Origin: an uncultured Bacilli bacterium | GTDB lineage: Bacteria > Bacillota_I > Bacilli_A > RF39 > UBA660 | Length of the DNA stretch: 11,899 bases | Reading direction: 5' to 3' | Assembly: GCA_947632625.1 (NCBI GenBank) | Contig: CANRPZ010000034.1 | Coordinates: forward strand, 1 to 11,899 | In this document: piece after piece, positions 1 to 5,411 of the stretch | Layout: every line of letters begins with the position of its first letter | Numbering within the stretch: position 1 is the first letter of the stretch | Translations under genes and position numbers: made by a program | The notes under the pieces: generated by a model | Told to the model about the DNA's origin: nothing | Seen by the model: only the letters and a program-made list of their open reading frames with translations | The model's database searches: none

Positions 1-7
1 TCATCAT
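1..7 (-). CDS. 5' end of a leftward gene, cut off by the window edge
   Basis: Read leftward, tandem ATG codons lie at 7-5 and 4-2. They are preceded by a good Shine-Dalgarno sequence, AAAGGTGG (24-17), at 9 bases spacing, and by an extended -10 box TGGTATAAT (38-30). Nothing of the protein is visible, so no product can be proposed. The implied leader is only about 15 bases, and the -35 region is poor. The gene would be divergent from the 334-aa gene that starts at 168. The call rests only on the spacing of these three signals. Confidence 0.4.
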
Positions 8-10
8 TTT

Positions 11-50
11 AATCAACCACCTTTTCTATATTATACCAAATTGGTTGATT
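11..50. promoter_or_regulatory. Extended -10 promoter inside a 9-bp inverted repeat (candidate operator)
   Basis: AATCAACCA (11-19) and TGGTTGATT (42-50) are perfect inverted repeats separated by 22 bases. Between and overlapping them, on the minus strand, are TGGTATAAT (38-30) and the ribosome binding site AAAGGTGG (24-17) of the gene leaving the left edge. A repressor binding both arms would cover the promoter and translation start, so autoregulation is a natural reading. That is inference: the protein is not visible and the repeat matches no operator I can name. Confidence 0.35.
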
Positions 51-74
51 GCGAAAAATTTTCACTCCTTAGAG

Positions 75-149
75 CTGAAAAGGTACTTTTTTATTTGACT
101 TTTAATAGGAAAAAACTATATACTATATGCTGAATACTGAAAAAGTACT
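75..149 (+). promoter_or_regulatory. Sigma-A-type promoter flanked by two 13-bp near-identical direct repeats
   Basis: TTGACT (95-100), an 18-base spacer and TATACT (119-124) form a good vegetative promoter for the gene at 168; transcription should start near 131. CTGAAAAGGTACT (75-87) lies just upstream of the -35 box, and CTGAAAAAGTACT (137-149), differing at one base, lies just after the expected start site. Their spacing is 62 bases, close to six DNA turns. Each core also approaches the palindrome AAAAGTACTTTT. The arrangement looks like paired operators, but no matching regulator is identified. Confidence 0.5.
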
Positions 150-167
150 GATATGGGGGTGTAAGTT

Positions 168-1172
168 ATGGATAAAACAATTGATGAATTGTTTTCTATA
201 GCCAAGGATATTTATAATTTATATCAAAAAAGTATTAATACTCAAAATGCTAAAGAAAAGAAACTATTTTTTGAATTATTAAGGTATTTGATTAAAAAAG
301 AAAATTTAAAATTAAAAGAGTTGCAATCTTGGGACTATGATAGTCTTTTAGATAAAGAAGAATCATTAATGGATAATTTAGGAATAAATTCATTAGATGT
401 CATAGAAAATTATTCTGAAATCAATAGAAAAATGCTGCCTTATTTAAGAATCCTTATGAAAATAGATAATATAATATGCAAAAAAGAAGACCAATACAGA
501 GCATCAGTTGATTTAAATGGTGTTTATAATGGCGTCGATTTTCCTGCTTTTTATGATTCTCTTGTTTTAGAAAATATTGCTCGTTTTATTAATACCGTTG
601 AAGAAGAAAAAAGAGAAAATTGTTTTTTGTGTGTTGAATCAAATTCAAAAAAACAAGCTTTACATAATGAAAAAATAGTAAACAAAATGCTTGAGAGTAT
701 TCGTTATTTACCATATGATATGATTTATTTAAATGAAACTTTAGAAAAATTTTATGTGAATGAATATCAAGCAAATCTTTCATGGAAATTATTTAACATT
801 TTAAATGATGATAAAAATAAATTGGATTGGGAAACTCGTATAGAGTCATTAAATAGTTATAATATGACCTTGGCTTTATATGAACTAGATCAATTAACAT
901 TACCAGGAAAAACTAGAACAGTTAAAGCGGCTTATATAAGATGTTTGTATTTAAATAGTTTATTAGAAGGAATAGAAATAGACACATTTAATGATTTTAT
1001 AAGTGGCAATATTGAGTCTATTTTAGATTTAAAATTTCCTTTTATGGTCGTAAAACGTTTGCAAGCTATTGCTAAAAAATCTCTAGAAGATCAAGAACTT
1101 TTACAAGTAATTGAAGAACAATCATTAGAAGAAGCCCAAATCAAAAAAATAAAACAAAATACTAAAAAATAA
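168..1172 (+). CDS. Unrecognised 334-aa cytoplasmic protein
   Basis: I do not recognise a family. The protein has no signal peptide and no membrane segment, is Lys/Glu/Asn-rich and looks mainly helical, with leucine-rich stretches throughout and a charged tail ending in NTKK. The start ATG has the Shine-Dalgarno-like GGGGGTG (155-161) six bases upstream and a good promoter further upstream, so it is a real, independently expressed gene. It stands alone between a divergent gene at the left edge and a leftward tRNA gene, and ends in a terminator. Codon use is A/T-rich like its neighbours, so base composition gives no sign of recent transfer. The paired repeats around its promoter suggest specific regulation. 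Confidence 0.8.
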   Translation: MDKTIDELFSIAKDIYNLYQKSINTQNAKEKKLFFELLRYLIKKENLKLKELQSWDYDSLLDKEESLMDNLGINSLDVIENYSEINRKMLPYLRILMKIDNIICKKEDQYRASVDLNGVYNGVDFPAFYDSLVLENIARFINTVEEEKRENCFLCVESNSKKQALHNEKIVNKMLESIRYLPYDMIYLNETLEKFYVNEYQANLSWKLFNILNDDKNKLDWETRIESLNSYNMTLALYELDQLTLPGKTRTVKAAYIRCLYLNSLLEGIEIDTFNDFISGNIESILDLKFPFMVVKRLQAIAKKSLEDQELLQVIEEQSLEEAQIKKIKQNTKK

Positions 1173-1200
1173 AAAAAGCCCAAATTGAAGGGCTTTTATT
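1171..1200. terminator. Bidirectional intrinsic terminator between the 334-aa gene and tRNA-Arg
   Basis: AAAAGCCC (1174-1181) pairs with GGGCTTTT (1190-1197) around the 8-base loop AAATTGAA. On the plus strand TTTTATT follows the stem. On the minus strand the A-run at 1171-1177 gives a longer U-tract. The hairpin begins directly after the stop codon of the rightward gene, so it serves both that gene and the converging tRNA transcript. Confidence 0.85.
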
Positions 1201-1208
1201 AATTAAAG

Positions 1209-1285
1209 TGGTGTCCCGGATGTGATTCGAACACATGACCGTACGCTTAGAAGGCGTATGCTCTATCCAGCTGAGCTACCGGGAC
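1209..1285 (-). tRNA. tRNA-Arg, anticodon UCU
   Basis: Read on the minus strand, this folds as a complete tRNA. The acceptor stem GTCCCGG pairs with CCGGGAC, followed by discriminator A and an encoded CCA (1211-1209). The D stem is GCTC/GAGC. The anticodon stem TACGC/GCGTA encloses the loop CTTCTAA, anticodon TCT, decoding AGA. The T stem ATGTG/CACAT encloses TTCGAAT. AGA is a major arginine codon in this A+T-rich sequence. No attachment-site duplication or integrated element is seen beside it. Confidence 0.97.
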
Positions 1286-1304
1286 ATATCAGTTGGACAT
1301 ATTG

Positions 1305-1333
1305 ATTATATAATATTATTTTGGATTATTCAA
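1305..1333 (-). promoter_or_regulatory. Promoter for tRNA-Arg overlapping the 3' end of gerM
   Basis: TTGAAT (1333-1328), 17 bases, TATAAT (1310-1305) on the minus strand predicts transcription from about 1298, some 13 bases before the mature tRNA 5' end. The -35 box lies in the last codons and stop codon of gerM. The tRNA therefore need not depend on read-through from the sporulation genes, and a vegetative promoter is expected for a housekeeping tRNA. Confidence 0.55.
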
Positions 1334-2276
1334 GCGAATTTATGTTAAAATTTACATTTTCACTATCTTTTTCGATTGTAAATTCAACCTTATCAATATT
1401 ATAAGTATCTCTTAAAGATAAAAAAATAGTGTATTTTACTTCCTCTAAAACCTTGTCATTTGTAATACCATCTAATAAATACTCATTAAAACTTAATTTA
1501 ATTTCATTTTCTAATATTTCATAATTGGTAATAGCAGCACTCGCATTTAAATAACTAATTAAATTGGACTCATAAAGAGGAGAGGTTTTTAATTTCTCTA
1601 TAATTATTTCCACTTTTTCTTTATCACTATTCGTAACGTAGGAAATAGGGATATAGTAAGAATAATTTTCTAATTTACCAACATAGTAAATTGTGGTCAT
1701 ACTCGTATTTTTAATATTATCTATATCATAAACTTTATTTATACCAAAATTTTTATCTAAAACTGGAGGTAGTTTTTCTTTGCTATAAGGTAGCTCAATT
1801 AACTGTTCGCCGTCAACAAAAATAAGTAAAGAATCTACCTCATTAAGCTCTGTTAAAGAATAAGTGATTGCTTCTATCATTTTACGTTCGGTGTCTTTAG
1901 TTGTATTTAATAACTCTTTGGAAAAATCAATTTTGAGCAAACCATTTTCTAAAGACAATTGATTAATCTTTGTTCCAGAGGGTATTACCCCATAAAAATT
2001 TGTAGGTAAATAATCACTTTCCTTGCTTTTAAGAGTTAACGTTGCAATGATTTCCTTTATTTGTTCAATACTTTCTTGTTGCTTTACCATAGTCTTAATA
2101 CGACTTACATATCCCGTTTTATCAAGGACGTAAATACTACTAGTTTGAATATCGGAATAAGTTAACGTTTTAGGATAATCCTTTTCTATTTTGGTAGGAA
2201 AAAAATAAGTTATTAATAAAATTAAAAGTGCTAGGGAAGAAATCGTGATTCGCTTTATAATACTTTTTTTTAACAT
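1326..2276 (-). CDS. gerM: Sporulation protein GerM with two GerMN domains
   Basis: GerM acts with the SpoIIIA-SpoIIQ complex that links mother cell and forespore after engulfment. The 316-aa product has an N-terminal hydrophobic segment (residues about 11-26) and two tandem GerMN repeats, at about 70-165 and 215-310. Each has the hydrophobic-D/S-F-S/N-x-x-L-L strand typical of the domain (IDFSKELL at 116-123; LSFNEYLL at 261-268). The first repeat also has the VIPSGTKI turn. Known GerM of Bacillus subtilis is a somewhat longer lipoprotein. Here no cysteine follows the hydrophobic segment, so this one should be held by an uncleaved anchor or released by signal peptidase I. The start has the ribosome site AAGGTGATG four bases upstream. 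It lies 81 bases after gerE, beyond a terminator. Confidence 0.88.
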   Translation of the reverse strand: MLKKSIIKRITISSLALLILLITYFFPTKIEKDYPKTLTYSDIQTSSIYVLDKTGYVSRIKTMVKQQESIEQIKEIIATLTLKSKESDYLPTNFYGVIPSGTKINQLSLENGLLKIDFSKELLNTTKDTERKMIEAITYSLTELNEVDSLLIFVDGEQLIELPYSKEKLPPVLDKNFGINKVYDIDNIKNTSMTTIYYVGKLENYSYYIPISYVTNSDKEKVEIIIEKLKTSPLYESNLISYLNASAAITNYEILENEIKLSFNEYLLDGITNDKVLEEVKYTIFLSLRDTYNIDKVEFTIEKDSENVNFNINSLE

Positions 2277-2294
2277 GGAACATCACCTTAATAA

Positions 2295-2322
2295 ATTTTA
2301 TTTTTGACCCTAAAAAATATGA
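2295..2322 (-). promoter_or_regulatory. Possible SigE-type promoter for gerM
   Basis: On the minus strand TCATATT (2322-2316) fits the SigE -35 pattern KMATATT. AATAAAAT (2302-2295) matches 6 of 8 positions of CATACAHT. The spacer is 13 bases, one less than usual, and the leader would start almost at the ribosome site. B. subtilis gerM is SigE-controlled, which supports the idea, but the match is imperfect. Confidence 0.3.
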
Positions 2323-2330
2323 CAAAGAAT

Positions 2331-2358
2331 AAAAAAATGTCATCTTTTAAAAGATGAC
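2331..2358 (-). terminator. Intrinsic terminator of gerE
   Basis: A perfect 20-base palindrome (2339-2358), stem GTCATCTT with TTAA at its centre, starts at the last base of the gerE TAG stop. On the minus strand it is followed by ATTTTTTTATT. It should end the gerE transcript and separate it from gerM, consistent with gerE and gerM being expressed at different sporulation stages. Confidence 0.85.
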
Positions 2359-2567
2359 TATTCTAAAGTAATTTCTCCTAATTTAAGAAGTTCCACAACC
2401 GCTTGAGCACGACCTTTTACTCCTAATTTTTGCATAGCATTCGAAATATGATTACGAACAGTTTTTTCACTTATTCCTAAAAACTCGGCAATTTCTTTTG
2501 TGGATTTATTTAAAACAAGTAATTCAAATACTTCTTGTTCTCTTGTGGTTAAAATACTACTTTTCAT
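2358..2567 (-). CDS. gerE: GerE, LuxR-type late sporulation transcription regulator
   Basis: GerE works with SigK in the mother cell, activating or repressing late spore-coat genes. The 69-aa protein is a lone LuxR-family helix-turn-helix, the usual GerE size (74 aa in B. subtilis). Blocks recalled from the B. subtilis protein are nearly identical: EVFELLV (12-18), TKEIA (23-27), ISEKTVRNHISNAMQKLGVK (32-51) and QAVVELL (55-61). The helix-turn-helix is about residues 24-50. I chose the ATG at 2567: the site GAGG is 7 bases from it but only 4 from the in-frame TTG just before (2570), which would add one residue. A consensus SigK promoter precedes the gene and a terminator follows it. Confidence 0.96.
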   Translation of the reverse strand: MKSSILTTREQEVFELLVLNKSTKEIAEFLGISEKTVRNHISNAMQKLGVKGRAQAVVELLKLGEITLE

Positions 2568-2603
2568 CAAGAATCCTCACTTTCTTTACTTTATAATCTA
2601 TAA

Positions 2604-2630
2604 TATTTTATGAAGTAATATCATTTAAGT
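2604..2630 (-). promoter_or_regulatory. SigK-type promoter of gerE
   Basis: On the minus strand AC (2630-2629), 16 bases, then CATAAAATA (2612-2604) fits the SigK pattern AC-N16/17-CATANNNTA exactly at every defined base. Transcription would start near 2597, about 30 bases before the ATG. In B. subtilis gerE is transcribed by SigK, so sequence and known biology agree. The same nine-base -10 box occurs before cotD in this window. Confidence 0.7.
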
Positions 2631-2648
2631 GAGAGAATATGCCTATAG

Positions 2649-3149
2649 TTAGCCTTGAAATTTAACAACTATGTACATATTTTTATCAAATTCTTCTTGA
2701 ATAGAACGAATAATATTATTAGCTAAAGTCGTATTGTGTTCCTTACTTGCAATCGTAACTGTAATTTGATCATTTTTAATTTTAATAAAACTTTCTAAAT
2801 TAAATTTTTCTTTAATCTTTTTTTCTAAACTTTCTTCTTTTCCCTTGGTAGCATTAAGAGTTTGAAGAGAATTATAAGCATCATTTTTTTCCTGTAAACT
2901 TGCTTCATTATCTAAAAGAATCGTTTGTAAATTTTCCATTTCTTTTAACATTTCTTCTTCATCTTGTACTCTTAAAGAAACCAAAACACTACTTTCATTT
3001 GTTTCCACAACCTCATCTGAATTTTCTACGAGATTCGATGTAGCCATATCCATTAATTGGTCTCCATCTTTTACCGTAACATAGTAAATTCCTAAAACTA
3101 ATATTAAACTAAATAAAGTAACAAACCATAAACCTTGTTTATTAATCAT
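2649..3149 (-). CDS. spoIIIAH: Stage III sporulation protein AH (SpoIIIAH)
   Basis: SpoIIIAH sits in the mother-cell membrane around the forespore. Its YscJ/FliF-like outer domain forms a ring that docks with SpoIIQ (or GA in other lineages) from the forespore. The 166-aa product has a short cytoplasmic start MINKQG, a membrane helix (about 7-24) closely resembling B. subtilis SpoIIIAH, a short linker, then the conserved coiled and ring-building region (about 58-166). That region includes ASLQEKNDAYNSLQTL (83-98) and IKIKNDQITVTIASKEH (122-138). B. subtilis SpoIIIAH is 218 aa; here the charged linker is much shorter. The ribosome site GGAGGG lies 5 bases before the ATG. Unusually, no other spoIIIA gene is beside it; gerE is the next gene on this strand. 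Confidence 0.93.
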   Translation of the reverse strand: MINKQGLWFVTLFSLILVLGIYYVTVKDGDQLMDMATSNLVENSDEVVETNESSVLVSLRVQDEEEMLKEMENLQTILLDNEASLQEKNDAYNSLQTLNATKGKEESLEKKIKEKFNLESFIKIKNDQITVTIASKEHNTTLANNIIRSIQEEFDKNMYIVVKFQG

Positions 3150-3170
3150 TTTATCCCTCCAACTTATTTA

Positions 3171-3199
3171 AACTTATGTTTTATAATTTTAAAATATGC
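3171..3199 (-). promoter_or_regulatory. SigE-type promoter of spoIIIAH
   Basis: On the minus strand GCATATT (3199-3193) is a full match to the SigE -35 pattern KMATATT. After exactly 14 bases comes CATAAGTT (3178-3171), which matches CATACAHT at 6 of 8 positions including the CATA core. The start site would be near 3164, just before the ribosome site. The spoIIIA operon of B. subtilis is SigE-dependent, so an own SigE promoter for a detached spoIIIAH makes sense. Confidence 0.6.
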
Positions 3200-3243
3200 T
3201 AAAAATAATTTTTAAATATTTATAAGTATACTTTGCAATAGAA

Positions 3244-3271
3244 TTGTGTATAAATGAATAAATAGCATAAT
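3244..3271 (+). promoter_or_regulatory. Probable promoter of the CmpB-xer operon
   Basis: TTGTGT (3244-3249), 16 bases, CATAAT (3266-3271). The -10 box matches at 5 of 6 positions and the -35 is weak. It is the best vegetative-type pair upstream of the rightward operon, and lies between it and the divergent spoIIIAH promoter. Confidence 0.4.
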
Positions 3272-3331
3272 GGTAAAGTATTGCTAGTTATTTTATATTT
3301 TGATAAAATAGAAAAAAGCGAGGAAATGAAA

Positions 3332-4090
3332 ATGAATTTTTCTTATTTATTTTTAGTTTTTATGTTTTATAGTGTTCTAGGTTATTTTTGTGAGATTGTA
3401 TGTTCAAGCATTAAGCAAAAAAAATTGGTGAATCGTGGTTTTTTATGTGGACCTTATTGTCCAATCTATGGAGTAGGGAGTCTATTTATTTTATTGCTAT
3501 TATTAAGATTTAAAAATAATCCAGTTGTCATTTATATTTTGGGAGCAATTTTAACATCAGCGATTGAATATATAACAAGTTTTTTACTTGAAAAAATATT
3601 CCATAATAAATGGTGGGATTATAGTGATGAAAAATTTAATATTCATGGTAGAGTGTACTTATTTAATACCCTTTTATTTGGATTTGGAACATTAATCATT
3701 ATTTATACAGGAAATGATTTAATAAATTATTTATTAGGATTGCTTCCTGAAATGGCTATGAATATTCTTGCTTATAGTTTACTAGTTATCTTTATTATTG
3801 ATGTCATCTATTCAAGTATAGTTGCTTATAATTTACGAAATCGTTTAATTATTTGTGAAGAATTAAAAAATGAAAAATTAGCCAAAATACCAGGGATGAT
3901 CGATAAAGAAGTGAAAAAAAGAATTGAAAAGTTAAGAGCTTATCCAAAGCGCTTATTAGAAGCGTTTCCTAATTTACAAATTACCAATGCTAAAGAATTA
4001 GATTTATTAAAAAAAATAAAAGCAAAGAAAAAAACAAGTAAAAGAGCAAAAAAACGTAATAGAATAAGGAAAAGAAAAATTTTGTTATAA
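3332..4090 (+). CDS. CmpB-family multi-pass membrane protein (putative ABC-transporter type IV family) with basic tail
   Basis: The protein has about five membrane segments (roughly residues 3-22, 40-60, 64-88, 108-128 and 142-168). It carries the family signature NRGFLCGPYCPIYGVG after the first helix, typical of the CmpB/putative ABC-transporter type IV family (Pfam PF06541 as I recall it). The biochemical role of this family is not established. The reading frame is open from a TTG at 3281, but I chose ATG 3332 (252 aa): GAGG (3320-3323) lies 8 bases before it, and the extra 17 residues lack a ribosome site and precede the hydrophobic start MNFSYLF. The C-terminus is unusual: about 16 of its last 26 residues are Lys or Arg. 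First gene of a three-gene operon; the next starts 25 bases later. Confidence 0.8.
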   Translation: MNFSYLFLVFMFYSVLGYFCEIVCSSIKQKKLVNRGFLCGPYCPIYGVGSLFILLLLLRFKNNPVVIYILGAILTSAIEYITSFLLEKIFHNKWWDYSDEKFNIHGRVYLFNTLLFGFGTLIIIYTGNDLINYLLGLLPEMAMNILAYSLLVIFIIDVIYSSIVAYNLRNRLIICEELKNEKLAKIPGMIDKEVKKRIEKLRAYPKRLLEAFPNLQITNAKELDLLKKIKAKKKTSKRAKKRNRIRKRKILL

Positions 4091-4115
4091 TAAAAGAAAG
4101 AGTAGGTGTTCTAAA

Positions 4116-4421
4116 ATGGGTTATTTTAGTGAAGAGGATATAAAAAGAACGGAAGAAGAACCAAAAATAAGTAAAAATGCTCCAACCAAAGAGCAATTAA
4201 TAAAGAAAATATGTTTTAAGGATAGTAAGATGAAAAAAGAAAATCTAGAAAAACTTTCTTATTTTCAATTAAAATTATTATTAGAAAAATTAGAATTAAT
4301 CGAAAAGCAAAGATATTTTTCGAAATATGGTCAAAAAGAAAAAAGTCGACTTTATGAAATTAACGATGAAGAAGAGGAAGAGGAAGAATTAGAAGACGAG
4401 GCTAAATTTAAACGCTCATGA
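4116..4421 (+). CDS. Small unrecognised charged protein with acidic tail
   Basis: This 101-aa soluble protein matches no family I know. Its N-terminal third is polar. The middle (about residues 28-65) is Lys/Leu-rich and probably helical or coiled (KENLEKLSYFQLKLLLEKLE). The end has a run in which 11 of 12 residues are Asp or Glu, followed by AKFKRS. The ribosome site AGTAGGTG precedes the ATG by about 9 bases. It sits 25 bases after the CmpB-like gene, and its TGA stop overlaps the xer ATG in ATGA, so translation is probably coupled to xer. The acidic tail next to a protein with a very basic tail may mean the two interact; that is speculation, since A-rich DNA favours both Lys and Glu codons. 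Confidence 0.75.
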   Translation: MGYFSEEDIKRTEEEPKISKNAPTKEQLIKKICFKDSKMKKENLEKLSYFQLKLLLEKLELIEKQRYFSKYGQKEKSRLYEINDEEEEEEELEDEAKFKRS

Positions 4422-5317
4422 AGGATTCAATAAAAAAGTTTTTATCATATTTAGAAATAGAAAGAAATTATAGTTCCAATACTCTTATTTCCTATCAAAC
4501 GGAACTAGAAAAATATGAGGAATATTTACAAAAGCATACTATAAATTATTTAAAAATTAATAAAAATGAAATAAGAGAATATTTAAAGTATTTAGATTCT
4601 TTAAAATATAAAAATCGTAGTATTGCTAAAAATTTAAGTACACTACGTAGTTTTTATCGCTATTTAGTTAAAGAAAATAAATTAGAAAAAAATATTTTTG
4701 CAAGTATTAAGAATCCGAAACTTGAAAAAAAGCTTCCAAATTTTGTTAGTGAAATCGATATGGAAACGATTCTTAATTTTCCTAATCTGGAAACTTACCA
4801 AAAAACAATTTATACGAATAGAGATTTATTGCTACTTGAAATGCTTTACGATACTGGATGCCGTGTATCAGAACTGGCAAGTATTAAGTTAAAAGATATA
4901 GATAAAGAAGAAAGAAAAATAAAGATTCTTGGAAAAGGTGGAAAAGAAAGAATTGTTTTTTATGGAGAATATACGAAAGATACTTTAAAAGAATATTTAG
5001 AAAATAGAGATATCATTTTAAATGGAAAAACAAGTGAGTATTTATTTGTTTCTAAAAATAGTTCCAAAATTACCTCAAGAAGAATTGCCCAAATTTTAGA
5101 AGATATTATTGAGCTGGTAGCTATAAAAAATAATGTAACACCGCACACCATCAGACATACTTTTGCAACACACTTACTTAATAATGGTGCGGATTTACGA
5201 AGCGTACAAGAACTTTTAGGCCATTCTTCTTTATCCACTACTCAAATTTATACGCACGTATCCAATGAACATTTGCGTCAAGTTTATTTAAATGCTCATA
5301 AAGATACGAGAAAATAG
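4418..5317 (+). CDS. xerC: Tyrosine recombinase, XerC/XerD type
   Basis: Xer recombinases act at the dif site to resolve chromosome dimers at cell division. The 299-aa length is standard. The N-terminal SAM-like core-binding domain covers about residues 1-90 (RNYSSNTLISYQTEL) and the catalytic domain about 108-290. All active-site residues are present: Arg149 (GCRVSEL), Lys173 (GKGGKER), His243 and Arg246 (HTIRH), His269 (LGH) and nucleophile Tyr278 (TQIYTH). The endings VQELLGH and VYLNAH lean to XerC/CodV rather than XerD, but the two are hard to separate by eye. The ATG overlaps the upstream stop by 4 bases and has only a distant GAGG (17 bases away), suggesting translational coupling. A terminator follows. 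Nothing nearby looks like a mobile element, so a housekeeping role is preferred over an integrase. Confidence 0.92.
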   Translation: MKDSIKKFLSYLEIERNYSSNTLISYQTELEKYEEYLQKHTINYLKINKNEIREYLKYLDSLKYKNRSIAKNLSTLRSFYRYLVKENKLEKNIFASIKNPKLEKKLPNFVSEIDMETILNFPNLETYQKTIYTNRDLLLLEMLYDTGCRVSELASIKLKDIDKEERKIKILGKGGKERIVFYGEYTKDTLKEYLENRDIILNGKTSEYLFVSKNSSKITSRRIAQILEDIIELVAIKNNVTPHTIRHTFATHLLNNGADLRSVQELLGHSSLSTTQIYTHVSNEHLRQVYLNAHKDTRK

Positions 5318-5332
5318 TGTATAGAAATTGTC

Positions 5333-5365
5333 AAAATACGATAAGTTTCTTGTCGTATTTTTTTT
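5333..5365 (+). terminator. Intrinsic terminator after xerC
   Basis: AAAATACGA (5333-5341) pairs with TCGTATTTT (5353-5361) around an 11-base loop, followed by more T to 5365. It ends the three-gene operon. The 3' arm overlaps the -35 region of the ppdK promoter. Confidence 0.85.
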
Positions 5366-5378
5366 CCGTTGTTATAAT
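5350..5378 (+). promoter_or_regulatory. Sigma-A promoter of ppdK
   Basis: TTGTCG (5350-5355), 17 bases, TATAAT (5373-5378). The -10 box is perfect and the -35 matches at 4 of 6 positions. The start should lie near 5385, and a strong ribosome site AAAGGAGG (5395-5402) follows. The -35 box is inside the terminator hairpin of the upstream operon, so terminator and promoter share bases. Confidence 0.65.
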
Positions 5379-5411
5379 TGGAATAGACCATTTTAAAGGA
5401 GGAAATAAAAT

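Noticed and set aside
2576..2633. Inverted repeat CTCACTT/AAGTGAG around the gerE ribosome site, possible RNA switch
   Set aside because: The distal arm overlaps the SigK -35 element, upstream of the expected start site, so it would not be in the gerE mRNA.
3281..3331. TTG-started N-terminal extension of the CmpB-like protein
   Set aside because: There is no ribosome site before the TTG, while GAGG is well placed for ATG 3332, which begins the hydrophobic family N-terminus.
4960..5238. 92-aa minus-strand reading frame inside xerC
   Set aside because: It is a shadow of the recombinase gene; it has no ribosome site or recognisable protein.
4418..5317. Phage or transposon integrase, with tRNA-Arg as its attachment site
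   Set aside because: Length and motifs are those of housekeeping Xer proteins; the gene is coupled into an operon, lies 3 kb from the tRNA, and no repeated tRNA end was seen.
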